Made by a program: the position numbers and the translations under genes. The notes beneath the pieces are model-generated. The model saw only the letters and a program-made list of their open reading frames with translations. It was not told the origin of the DNA and made no database searches. A DNA stretch of 64,000 bases, taken from an uncultured Clostridia bacterium. Lineage in GTDB: Bacteria > Bacillota > Clostridia > TANB77 > CAG-508. Shown piece by piece: positions 1 to 7,920 of this stretch. The stretch is from assembly GCA_934122085.1 (NCBI GenBank), contig CAKOVS010000004.1, forward strand, positions 62,001 through 126,000. Direction: 5' to 3'. Every line of letters begins with the position of its first letter. The stretch's first letter is position 1.

Positions 1-1
1 A

Positions 2-772
2 AAATTAGAAAATGAGCAAGTAAGTATAGCTAGAGAGAAAACAGAAGGAATAACAGGAGGAGGCTCAGGTTCAGGAACAGATGCAGATAATAATCAATCA
101 TATGTAGGATATTATGCAGACGTAGACGGAAACGGAACAGTAGATGGAATAATATATGCAGATTTAGTAGCAGGAAAGAAAGGAACAACAACGCCATTAG
201 GAACATATACAATAGACACAATAACAGCAGAAACAGCAAAAACATATCAAGTAAGTGAAGAAAATTATACAGAAGGAAAATTTGGAGAGCAAAAAATAAT
301 AAAAGGAACAGGAAGCGGAGCAGACAGATTTTATGTAATGTCATTAAGTGATATAGGAACATATTATACATGGTATAAAAATGCGTATGGAAAAATGAAT
401 GCAAGTGATACCCAAACAGAATTTGGAAAAGGAAAAAGTAATACAACAACAATAAACGGAAAGTGGTTAGCAAATAATGCAGAAGGATATGGATTACAAG
501 ACGCAAATGATATGTGGGGACAAATCCAAGAAGAAATAAGTGCTGGATGGTTTGTGCCATCATATAGTGAATGGCAGGCATTTGCAGGAGAACTAGGAAT
601 AACATGTACATCTTCAGGTAACTATAGTACAAAAGGATTAAAAAATTTGTATTGGTCTTCTTCGCAGGGCGATGCTAAACACGCGTGGACCACGTTCTTC
701 GGCGGCAATGGCAACATGAGCTTCTACAGCGTCTACTACAGCATCTTTGTGCGTTTGAGCACGACTTTCTAA
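2..772 (+). CDS. C-terminal part of a surface-type protein with DUF1566/C-type-lectin-like end (5' truncated by window)
   Basis: The reading frame is open from the first bases, so the gene starts outside the window; an internal ATG at 338 has no ribosome site and is not the start. The visible 256 residues begin with a Gly/Ser-rich linker, then an Asp/Gly/Thr-rich segment (DVDGNGTVDG) typical of secreted proteins. The end carries a signature WSSS...AW...F..G...VRL, as in DUF1566/formylglycine-enzyme-like C-type lectin folds. The last ~35 codons differ sharply in base use and look like a DGR variable region (separate entry). Such proteins are usually cell-surface ligand binders, often with a prepilin-like N-terminus; that part is not visible here. 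The role is inferred from domain type only. Confidence 0.8.
   Translation, partial: KLENEQVSIAREKTEGITGGGSGSGTDADNNQSYVGYYADVDGNGTVDGIIYADLVAGKKGTTTPLGTYTIDTITAETAKTYQVSEENYTEGKFGEQKIIKGTGSGADRFYVMSLSDIGTYYTWYKNAYGKMNASDTQTEFGKGKSNTTTINGKWLANNAEGYGLQDANDMWGQIQEEISAGWFVPSYSEWQAFAGELGITCTSSGNYSTKGLKNLYWSSSQGDAKHAWTTFFGGNGNMSFYSVYYSIFVRLSTTF
658..772 (+). other. Candidate diversity-generating-retroelement variable region (VR)
   Basis: The final ~35 codons of the truncated surface gene are roughly half G+C by eye, while the rest of the gene is strongly AT-rich. Nearly every variable-looking codon is of the form NNC (TTC, GGC, AAC, AGC, TAC, GTC, ATC), which is what A-to-N mutagenesis of AAC template codons produces. 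The region sits at the extreme 3' end of the gene and inside a WSSS...AW...VRL lectin-type frame, the usual VR position. No reverse transcriptase, accessory protein or template repeat is visible in the window, so the assignment rests on composition, codon pattern and position. Confidence 0.68.
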
Positions 773-818
773 TTTTGTAAAAAATTAGAAAAAAAAACAT
801 ACTGGTATTGATATGCTC

Positions 819-847
819 TTGAAATTGTTATAACTATGTAGTATAAT
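819..847 (+). promoter_or_regulatory. Sigma-A-type promoter for mtnN
   Basis: TTGAAA at 819-824, a 17-bp spacer, and a perfect TATAAT at 842-847, about 65 bp before the mtnN start. Confidence 0.7.
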
Positions 848-911
848 CATTTTTGAAGTTATGGTATAAATAAAATATGTATAAAATAAAGAAACGGAGA
901 TATAGAAAAAT

Positions 912-1604
912 ATGTATGGAATAATAGCTGCAATGCAAGAAGAAATGCAAGAAATAAAAAAGATAATGCAAGACATAGAAAATCTAAAAATATATGAATT
1001 AAACTTTTTCAAAGGAACAATAAATGATAAAGATGTAGTATTAGTCGAAGCTGGGGTTGGAAAAGTAAATGCAGCAAGAGTTACACAAATATTAATTGAC
1101 AATTTTAAAATACAAGGAATAATAAATGTTGGATCTGCAGGAAGTTGTAATGATGAATTAGAAATAGGAGATATTGTTATTGGAAAAAAATTAGTACAAC
1201 ATGATTTTGATATAACAGCATTTGGACATGAAAAAGGATTTATCAGCAATGTAGGACAATATGTGGAAAGCGATGATGAATTAATTTCACAAATAGAAGA
1301 AGTAATAAAAAATATAAAAGACAAAGATTTTAATATAAAAATTGGAATAATTGCATCAGGAGATATTTTCTGTACAGAGCCACAAATGAAAGAAAAGATA
1401 AGAAACAAATTTAATGCAGATTGCATAGAAATGGAAGGATCAGCAATAGCACAAGTATGTAAATTGGATAATATTCCGTTTTTAGTAATAAGAAGTATTT
1501 CAGATAAACCAAATGGACAGAATGAAATAACATTTGATAAGTTTTTAGAAAAAGCATCAAAAAGATGTGCATACATAATAAATGAATTTTTTACACACCA
1601 ATAA
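912..1604 (+). CDS. mtnN: 5'-methylthioadenosine/S-adenosylhomocysteine nucleosidase
   Basis: Hydrolyses MTA and SAH (and 5'-deoxyadenosine) to adenine plus the thioribose, removing products that inhibit methylation and polyamine synthesis; cytosolic. The 230 residues match the family length. The N-terminus has IIAAMQEEMQEI with E11 aligning to E. coli E12. NVGSAGS at 72-78 binds the sugar/purine. EMEGSAIA with E175 corresponds to E174, and SISD with D198 to the catalytic D197. ATG 912 follows CGGAG at about 894. It is transcribed alone, with its own promoter and a terminator that overlaps the stop codon. Confidence 0.95.
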   Translation: MYGIIAAMQEEMQEIKKIMQDIENLKIYELNFFKGTINDKDVVLVEAGVGKVNAARVTQILIDNFKIQGIINVGSAGSCNDELEIGDIVIGKKLVQHDFDITAFGHEKGFISNVGQYVESDDELISQIEEVIKNIKDKDFNIKIGIIASGDIFCTEPQMKEKIRNKFNADCIEMEGSAIAQVCKLDNIPFLVIRSISDKPNGQNEITFDKFLEKASKRCAYIINEFFTHQ

Positions 1605-1620
1605 AAAGGTGTGTTTTATT
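1593..1620 (+). terminator. Rho-independent terminator of mtnN
   Basis: Inverted repeat ACACACC / GGTGTGT (1593-1599 / 1609-1615) followed by a T-rich run. The stop codon TAA at 1602-1604 lies in the loop. Confidence 0.8.
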
Positions 1621-1821
1621 ATATCTTTGTTTTTTTACAAAAATTTCAAGAAAAAACTTTAATAAATTGCTTTACAAAAAATAATAACTAGTATAAAATA
1701 AAAAAGACAAAATAGGACAAAATATAATTAATTTTTCTTGCCAGATTTTTAGGATAAAAAGTTTATAAATACTACTTAAAAAATTTTGCAAAAAGTTAAT
1801 AAAAAAGATACGGAGGAAAAA

Positions 1822-4209
1822 ATGAATAACAAAAAAGAGTTAAGTTATAAAGACTTAAAAATGGTATGTAATAGAGATATGTTTCATTTTGAAACAACTC
1901 AAGACTTAGAATCAGTAAATGATGGTATAGGACAAGAGAGAGGAATAAAAGCATTACAATTTGGTTTACAAGTTGATGTAAAAGGATATAACATATATAT
2001 TGAAGGACCAAGTGGAGTTGGAAAAACAATGTATACAAAAAACTATTTAGATAGTATTGCACCAAAGAAAAAAGTTCCAAATGATTGGTGTTATATATAT
2101 AATTTTCAAAATCCAAATGAACCAATAGCAGTATCATTACCAGCAGGTCAAGGAAAAGAATTTAAAGAGAGTATGGATGGATTTATCCAAGAAGTAAAAA
2201 AAGATATAAAGAAAACATTTAATGCGGATGATTTTGAAAAAGAAAAAGCTTTAATAAAACAAGAGTTTGAAGCACAAAGAGAAGTTGTAATGCAAAAATT
2301 AACACAAGATGCATTTAAAGAAGGATTTCAAGTAAAATCTGCTCAAAACGGAATTTATATGATGCCAATTGTAGAAGGCAAAGTAATAGAAGAAGAAGAG
2401 TTTGAAAAATTAGAAGAATCAGTAAAACAACATTATGAAGAAAAGTCAACAGTTGTACAACAACAAATAATGGAAGCAATTGGACAAATTAAACAAATAG
2501 AAAGAGAAGCAGATAAGAAAGTTTCTGAATGGCAATCAAATATTGCATTATTAACGGTAAATGCACATATTAATTTTATAAAAGCTAAATATAAAAGAAA
2601 TAAGAAAATAAATAAATTTTTAACAGATGTAAAACAAGATGTATTAAAAAATGTATCATATTTCTTAGAGGAAGATAAACAAGCTCAAAATAACCAACCA
2701 CAACAAGGGCCAATGGCAAAAAAACAAGATCCATGTTTAAATTATAGAGTAAATTTATTTATTGATAATAGTGAAACACAAGGTGCACCTGTAATAATGG
2801 ATTCAAATTATTCATTTAATAATTTATTTGGAAAATTAGAATATGAAAATTATTATGGTTCATTTAAAACAGATTTTACAATGTTAAAACCTGGTTTATT
2901 ACAAAAAGCAAATGGAGGATATATTATATTCCAAGCAAAAGATTTATTAGCAAATGGGATATGTTATGAAGAATTAAAAAGAGTTTTAAGAGTTAAAGAA
3001 GTATCAATAGATAATTCAATAGAACAAAGGTCATCTATGACATTAATTTCATTAAAACCAGAACCAATTCCAATTGACTTAAAAGTAATATTAATAGGAA
3101 GTTCTAATATATATCATACATTACTATCAATGGATAGTGATTTTAGAAGACTATTTAAAATAAAAGTAGAATTTGAAGAAACTGCACCAATTACAGAAGA
3201 AAATGTAAATAAACTTGCACAATTTGTTCATTCATTTTGCGAACAAGAAGAATTACCACAATTGGATAAATCAGCAATGGCAAGTATTGTAGAATATGCA
3301 TCAAGAATTGCAGGAGATAATAATAAAATATCAACAAGATTTACAGAATTAGCACAAGTTGTAGGTGAAGCTGGAACGTGGGCAAAATTAGCTAAAGCTA
3401 AAGTTGTTACAGCAGAATTTGTAAAAAAAGCATTAGCAGAGAGAGTTGAAAGAATTAAAAAATATGATGAAAAATATTTAGAAATGATAAAAGAAAATAC
3501 ATTATTAATAAATACAACAGGTTCATTAGTTGGAGAAATTAATGGATTAACAGTTATGACAATAGGTGATTATACATTTGGTAAGCCTGCAAAGATAACT
3601 GTAAACACATATACTGGAAAACAAGGTGTTGTAAACATAGAAAGAGAAGTTGATTTATCAGGTTCAACACACTCAAAAGGTGTATATATTTTATCAGGAT
3701 ATTTAGGAGAACTATTTGCACAAGATATTCCATTATGTTTAACTGCAAGTATATGTTTTGAGCAATTATATAATGGAGTTGATGGTGATAGTGCATCAAG
3801 TACAGAACTTTATGGATTATTATCAAGTTTATCTGAAATACCAATTAAGCAATCAATTGCTGTTACAGGTTCAGTAAATCAAAAAGGACAAATTCAACCA
3901 ATTGGTGGTGTTAATGAAAAAATAGAAGGATATTTCCAAATTTGTAAAATGCGTGGATTAGATGGTTCACATGGTGTTATGATACCAGTTCAAAATGTTG
4001 AGAATCTACAATTAAATGATGAGGTTGTTGAAGCAGTAAAAAATAATTTATTCCATATATATGCTGTTTCTACAATAGATGAAGGTATTGAAGTTCTAAC
4101 AGGTGTTCCAGCAGGAAAGAAAGATAAAGATGGAAAATTCCCAGCAGGTACAGTAAATTATTTAGCTTATGAAAAATTAAAAAAATATGCTAAAATTTGT
4201 GAGAAATAA
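1822..4209 (+). CDS. Lon-like ATP-dependent protease (AAA_32/LonB type)
   Basis: An AAA+ unfoldase fused to a C-terminal Lon Ser-Lys protease, 795 residues. The Walker A motif GPSGVGKT is at 62-69, followed by a long charged helical insertion at about 130-290, then a lid and the Lon_C domain. The protease dyad is S657 in GDSASS and K700 in GGVNEK, so it should be an active peptidase. It lacks the N-terminal LON substrate domain of LonA; the AAA_32 family is the cytosolic LonB-like group common in Clostridia. ATG 1822 follows CGGAGG at 1811-1816. A TTG at 1786 in frame is upstream of that ribosome site and is rejected as the start. Monocistronic, with a terminator after it. Substrates are unknown. 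Confidence 0.9.
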   Translation: MNNKKELSYKDLKMVCNRDMFHFETTQDLESVNDGIGQERGIKALQFGLQVDVKGYNIYIEGPSGVGKTMYTKNYLDSIAPKKKVPNDWCYIYNFQNPNEPIAVSLPAGQGKEFKESMDGFIQEVKKDIKKTFNADDFEKEKALIKQEFEAQREVVMQKLTQDAFKEGFQVKSAQNGIYMMPIVEGKVIEEEEFEKLEESVKQHYEEKSTVVQQQIMEAIGQIKQIEREADKKVSEWQSNIALLTVNAHINFIKAKYKRNKKINKFLTDVKQDVLKNVSYFLEEDKQAQNNQPQQGPMAKKQDPCLNYRVNLFIDNSETQGAPVIMDSNYSFNNLFGKLEYENYYGSFKTDFTMLKPGLLQKANGGYIIFQAKDLLANGICYEELKRVLRVKEVSIDNSIEQRSSMTLISLKPEPIPIDLKVILIGSSNIYHTLLSMDSDFRRLFKIKVEFEETAPITEENVNKLAQFVHSFCEQEELPQLDKSAMASIVEYASRIAGDNNKISTRFTELAQVVGEAGTWAKLAKAKVVTAEFVKKALAERVERIKKYDEKYLEMIKENTLLINTTGSLVGEINGLTVMTIGDYTFGKPAKITVNTYTGKQGVVNIEREVDLSGSTHSKGVYILSGYLGELFAQDIPLCLTASICFEQLYNGVDGDSASSTELYGLLSSLSEIPIKQSIAVTGSVNQKGQIQPIGGVNEKIEGYFQICKMRGLDGSHGVMIPVQNVENLQLNDEVVEAVKNNLFHIYAVSTIDEGIEVLTGVPAGKKDKDGKFPAGTVNYLAYEKLKKYAKICEK

Positions 4210-4222
4210 TTAAATAAAAAAT

Positions 4223-4258
4223 AAATAAGGGGTCTATAAAAATAGATTCCTTATTTGT
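4223..4258 (+). terminator. Terminator of the Lon-like gene
   Basis: Stem AAATAAGGGGTCTA / TAGATTCCTTATTT (some G-T pairs) with a short A-rich loop and a T-rich tail. Confidence 0.65.
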
Positions 4259-4278
4259 TCTATAATGACAAAAAAACA

Positions 4279-4368
4279 CATTATTCTTGATTTTGTGCAA
4301 AATACGACATAAATTATTCTTGATTTTGTGTAAATGCTTGCTTGAATTATTTTAGATTTTGTGCTAAT
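4279..4368 (+). repeat. Three 33-bp-spaced direct repeats upstream of the AAA_14 ATPase gene
   Basis: The unit ATTATTCTTGATTTTGTG starts at 4280 and 4313, and a slightly diverged copy (ATTATTTTAGATTTTGTG) starts at 4346. Spacing is exactly 33 bp twice. The third copy lies between a possible -35 (TTGAAT, 4342-4347) and -10 (TAATAT, 4365-4370, 17-bp spacer), so a protein bound there would control the ATPase gene starting at 4407. Operator or iteron function is inference. Confidence 0.7.
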
Positions 4369-4406
4369 ATATAATTATATATTAGGATGAGAAAGGAAGA
4401 ATATTT

Positions 4407-5759
4407 ATGAAAAGAAAAATTTATAATGATATTCTTAATTGGAAAAAGGAAAGGAATGGAACTACAGCATTATTAATTGAAGGGGCTAGAAGAGTAGGAA
4501 AAAGTTATATTGCGGAGGCATTTGCAAAAGAAAATTATAAAACATATATTTTAATAGATTTTTCAAAAGCTGCAGAAGAAGTAAAAAAATTATTTGATGA
4601 ATATTTAGATAATTTAGACTATTTATTTACATATTTATCACAATACTATGGAATTAAACTATATGAAAGAGAATCATTAATTATTTTTGATGAAATACAA
4701 TTTTGTCCAAGAGCAAGAGGAGCAATCAAGCACTTAGTAGCAGATGGGAGATATGATTATTTAGAAACAGGTTCATTAATATCAATCAAGAAAAATGTAA
4801 AAGATATATTAATTCCATCAGAAGAAGATAAATTAAAAATGTATCCATTTGATTTTGAAGAGTTTTTATGGGCGATGGGAAATGATACTCTTATGGATTT
4901 TATCAAAGAATGTTATGAAAAACAAATGCCATTAGGGCAAGCTTTACATAGAAAAGCTATGGATTATTTTAAAGAATATTTAATTGTTGGTGGAATGCCA
5001 CAGGCTGTGAAAATGTATTCAGAAACGAGGGATTTTGAAAAAGTAGACAAAATAAAAAGAAATATATTAAATTTATATAGAGAAGATATTAGAAAACATG
5101 CAGAAGAATTAAATTTAAAAGTAGAGCAAATATTTGATACAATACCATCACAATTACAAAAACATGAGAAAAAGTTTAATATATCAAATTTAGATGAGAA
5201 TGCAAGATATAGAAATTATGAAGGGGCATTTTATTGGTTAGATGATGCTTGTTTAGTTAATATTGCATATAACACAACAGAACCTAATATTGGCTTAGGG
5301 CAAAGAATGGATACAAATGCCTTAAAATGTTATATGTTTGATACAGGATTATTATTATCAATGACATTTAATGAGAAAAATATAGTTAATGAAGAAATTT
5401 ATAAAAAGATTTTTTTTGATAAACTATCATTTAATGAAGGAATGATATTAGAAAATGTAGTTGCTCAAATGCTTGTAAGTTCAGGAAGAAAACTATACTT
5501 TTTTTCAAGAAATGAGAGAGAAGATACTTCAGAAACAATGGAAGTTGATTTTCTAATTTCAGCAGATAAAATAACATCAAAACATAATATTATACCAATA
5601 GAAGTAAAGTCTGGAGAAAGATATACATTCACGTCACTAAAAAAATTGAAAAATAAATATAATGAATATTTAGCAAAATCTATAATAATTCATACTAAAG
5701 ATTTTAAAGAAGAAAATGATATTTTATATATTCCAATATATATGACAGCATTGTTATAG
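4407..5759 (+). CDS. AAA_14 / DUF4143 family ATP-binding protein
   Basis: A 450-residue protein of the large family with an N-terminal AAA_14 ATPase, a DUF4143 winged-helix middle and a nuclease-like end. The Walker A is GARRVGKS (about 26-33) and the Walker B/sensor is LIIFDEIQF (about 91-99). The C-terminus has EVDFLIS and IPIEVKSGE, the spaced D...ExK of a PD-(D/E)xK nuclease fold, which may or may not be active. ATG 4407 follows AAAGGAAG. The family is widespread and multi-copy in gut bacteria and archaea, with no settled function; roles in defence or DNA maintenance have been suggested by fold only. It is monogenic and preceded by three 33-bp-spaced repeats. A relative of a different subtype lies at 14859. 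Confidence 0.85.
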   Translation: MKRKIYNDILNWKKERNGTTALLIEGARRVGKSYIAEAFAKENYKTYILIDFSKAAEEVKKLFDEYLDNLDYLFTYLSQYYGIKLYERESLIIFDEIQFCPRARGAIKHLVADGRYDYLETGSLISIKKNVKDILIPSEEDKLKMYPFDFEEFLWAMGNDTLMDFIKECYEKQMPLGQALHRKAMDYFKEYLIVGGMPQAVKMYSETRDFEKVDKIKRNILNLYREDIRKHAEELNLKVEQIFDTIPSQLQKHEKKFNISNLDENARYRNYEGAFYWLDDACLVNIAYNTTEPNIGLGQRMDTNALKCYMFDTGLLLSMTFNEKNIVNEEIYKKIFFDKLSFNEGMILENVVAQMLVSSGRKLYFFSRNEREDTSETMEVDFLISADKITSKHNIIPIEVKSGERYTFTSLKKLKNKYNEYLAKSIIIHTKDFKEENDILYIPIYMTALL

Positions 5760-5810
5760 AATATAAAAAATATTTATAAAAGTAGTAGTATTACTATATA
5801 ATATAAAGAA

Positions 5811-5840
5811 AATGTGGGATATTCTCCCACATTCGTTTTT
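5811..5840. terminator. Bidirectional terminator between convergent genes
   Basis: Perfect stem AATGTGGGA / TCCCACATT (5811-5819 / 5825-5833), T-rich on the right and A-rich on the left, so it can end both the ATPase gene and the - strand gene. Confidence 0.8.
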
Positions 5841-6228
5841 AAACTCCTTGATTTTCCCACCTTAACTTTCGTAGTTCGTAACATATATTGATTAGCTTGT
5901 CTTTTTGAACTTGAAAATAATTATCAGTCATAGCAATCCAACCAAGTTTATCATAGTATTCTAATGCTTTTTTAGCTAGTTTTTCGAGTTCGATGCTAGC
6001 TTCATTAACATTACCAAATTTTAATTTACATTTACCATATGATATTTTTATTTCTCCTTTTTGTGGAAGATCATCAAATTTTAATAATATTTTTAAGAGA
6101 GAAAATAAATGGATTACATTATCTGCGCTTTCCATAAACCGCCACATTGGAAGTATTATTGTAATGATTATAATAGCAATTAAAAGGATGATAAAAGTAA
6201 TAAAGAATACCAAGAAGTGTTGCAACAT
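5839..6228 (-). CDS. Small membrane-anchored protein of unknown function
   Basis: 129 residues. A strongly hydrophobic N-terminal segment (about 4-28, Ile/Leu/Phe-rich) is followed by a soluble, helix-rich tail with charged heptad-like spacing. No family recognised. ATG at 6228 is preceded on the - strand by GAGGAGG (about 6236-6242), so the gene is probably real. It is a single gene converging on the AAA_14 ATPase gene and sharing its terminator. The predicted topology is a membrane anchor with a cytosolic tail. Confidence 0.65.
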   Translation of the reverse strand: MLQHFLVFFITFIILLIAIIIITIILPMWRFMESADNVIHLFSLLKILLKFDDLPQKGEIKISYGKCKLKFGNVNEASIELEKLAKKALEYYDKLGWIAMTDNYFQVQKDKLINICYELRKLRWENQGV

Positions 6229-6399
6229 AAAATAACCTCCTCAAATATTGAGCTCAATTTAATATTAAATACGTGATAATAATATTATACATGACTTTTA
6301 ATAAATTTGCAATGAAAAATATGTTAAAATTTTTTGGAAAATAATTGAGTAGAAAAAATATTAATCGCAAAAATTAAAGACTTTATAAGCATTATTGTT

Positions 6400-6687
6400 T
6401 TAAATAGCATTTAATGTTTGAAAAATTTTGCATTTTATGTGGATAGGAATATACCTAAAAGATTTAATAATAAATTGATTAAAAATTATTTTTAATATAA
6501 GATTTATAAAATGTTTGGTTGAAAGTTCAGGAACATATCTCCCTAAATAAGGAGCATTCTCTAAATTGGATATACAAGAATAAATATTTTCTGAAGTTTC
6601 ATTTGCATATTTAATAGAGTCACGCGATATATATTCAAAAATAGAATCTATATCTTGATGAGCCTCATTTGACATCAAAATTCGCAT
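6400..6687 (-). CDS. RelE/ParE-family toxin, C-terminus aberrant
   Basis: The N-terminal ~60 residues follow the ParE/RelE plan: an AHQDIDSIFEYIS helix, then LENAPYLGRYVPEL, the usual turn before the last strands. After FINLI the sequence becomes KIIFNQFIIKSFRYIPIH and no longer shows the expected (Y)RIIYxI...V.I strands. This suggests a frameshift or degeneration. It overlaps the upstream antitoxin by 23 bp, normal for such pairs. Probably an inactivated or strongly diverged type II toxin. Confidence 0.6.
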   Translation of the reverse strand: MRILMSNEAHQDIDSIFEYISRDSIKYANETSENIYSCISNLENAPYLGRYVPELSTKHFINLILKIIFNQFIIKSFRYIPIHIKCKIFQTLNAI

Positions 6688-6874
6688 ATTTTATTCTCAG
6701 CCTTTCTTTAGATTCATCAATTGTCAATACTCTACCATTTTTTATATCATCTTGACTCTTTTGCAATTTTGAATGTAGATATAAAGTATAAATTGCATCA
6801 TCCCAAGTAGTGTCATCAGGTAAAGTATTTATTGTTGCAAGAATTTCTTGTTTTTTATTAATCATAATTTTCAC
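6665..6874 (-). CDS. Type II antitoxin partner of the ParE-like toxin
   Basis: A 69-residue acidic protein with the antitoxin pattern LPDDTTWDDAIYTLYL ... QDDIKNGRVLTIDESKERL, the DNA-binding/toxin-neutralising type that accompanies RelE/ParE toxins. The start is either GTG 6874 or ATG 6865; an AAGGAAAGG ribosome site just upstream fits the GTG slightly better by spacing. It is the first gene of the pair and probably autorepresses the operon. Conserved even though the toxin looks damaged. Confidence 0.7.
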   Translation of the reverse strand: MKIMINKKQEILATINTLPDDTTWDDAIYTLYLHSKLQKSQDDIKNGRVLTIDESKERLRIKYANFDVK

Positions 6875-7024
6875 TATCCTTTCCTTAAAAATTCTAATAA
6901 TAATATATCACAAATTATTTTAAAATACTATATTTTTTCTAATAAATATATTTCACATAAATTTGAAATGAAGATGTTGAAAAATTAATTCAAATGAACT
7001 AAAATATAAATAGTGGAGGAAAAT

Positions 7025-7891
7025 ATGCAAGAACAAGAATATAAAATAGAAAATATAAAATCATTTGAATTAGCAGATATATTTGATTGTGGCCAATGTT
7101 TTAGATGGAATAAACAAGATGATGGAAGTTATACAGGAGTATTTAAAGAAAATGTAATGAATGTCCAAAAAAATGGGGACACTGTAATATTTAAAGGAAC
7201 ATGCAATGGGGATATAAAAGAAATTGTACAAGATTATTTTGATTTAAATCGTAATTATGAAGAAATAAAAGAAACTTTATCTAAAATAGATGATAATGTA
7301 AAAACAAGTATACAATATGGACAAGGAATTAGAATTTTAAATCAAGATTTATGGGAAATGATAATATCTTATATTATTTCAGCAAATAATAATATTCCAA
7401 GAATAAAAGGGATAATTGAAAGATTATCTAAAACATATGGAAAAGAAATAGAATGGAATGGAGAAAAATATTATACTTTTCCTACAGTAGAAGAATTAAA
7501 AGATGTAACAGTAGAAGATTATAGGAAACTTGGAACAGGTTTTAGAGATATAAGATTATATGAAACTGTACATATGATATTAGATAAAAAAGTAGATTTA
7601 GAAAAAATGCAAAATAATCCAAATACAATGGAAGTTAGAGAACAGTTATTAACATTATCAGGAGTTGGACCTAAAGTTGCAGACTGTATTTTATTATTTT
7701 CAACATTAAAAAGATTTGAAGTTTTCCCAATTGATGTGTGGGTTAGAAGAGTTATGAACGAACTTTATATAAAAAATGAAGATGAAACAAAAGTTAATAA
7801 AAAAGAGTTAGAAAAACTTGCACATGAAAAATTTGGGAATTTAGCTGGTATTGCTCAACAATATTTATTTTATTGGAAGAGAGAAGCATAA
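7025..7891 (+). CDS. 8-oxoguanine DNA glycosylase/AP lyase (OGG1 type)
   Basis: Excises 8-oxoguanine opposite C and nicks by beta-elimination in base-excision repair. The 288 residues comprise an OGG_N domain with DCGQCFRW near residue 22 and a HhH-GPD domain. The hairpin LSGVGPKVADC places the catalytic Schiff-base lysine at K217, and PIDVWVRR gives the catalytic aspartate D237. The spacing is one residue longer than in human OGG1 (K249/D268). The ribosome site GGAGG at 7015-7019 selects ATG 7025; the GTG at 7013 lies inside it. Monocistronic, sharing a bidirectional terminator with leuS. Confidence 0.9.
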   Translation: MQEQEYKIENIKSFELADIFDCGQCFRWNKQDDGSYTGVFKENVMNVQKNGDTVIFKGTCNGDIKEIVQDYFDLNRNYEEIKETLSKIDDNVKTSIQYGQGIRILNQDLWEMIISYIISANNNIPRIKGIIERLSKTYGKEIEWNGEKYYTFPTVEELKDVTVEDYRKLGTGFRDIRLYETVHMILDKKVDLEKMQNNPNTMEVREQLLTLSGVGPKVADCILLFSTLKRFEVFPIDVWVRRVMNELYIKNEDETKVNKKELEKLAHEKFGNLAGIAQQYLFYWKREA

Positions 7892-7892
7892 A

Positions 7893-7920
7893 AAAGATTG
7901 GCATTGCACCAATCTTTTTT
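7893..7920. terminator. Bidirectional terminator between the OGG gene and leuS
   Basis: Stem AAAGATTGG / CCAATCTTT (7893-7901 / 7909-7917) flanked by A and T runs; serves both converging genes. Confidence 0.85.

Noticed and set aside
785..1576. 263-codon ORF on the - strand
   Set aside because: Antisense shadow of mtnN, which has full catalytic motifs, promoter and terminator.
4279..4368. Short CRISPR array
   Set aside because: Only three units, the third diverged, with no cas genes nearby and spacers of ~15 bp; position inside a promoter fits operator sites better.
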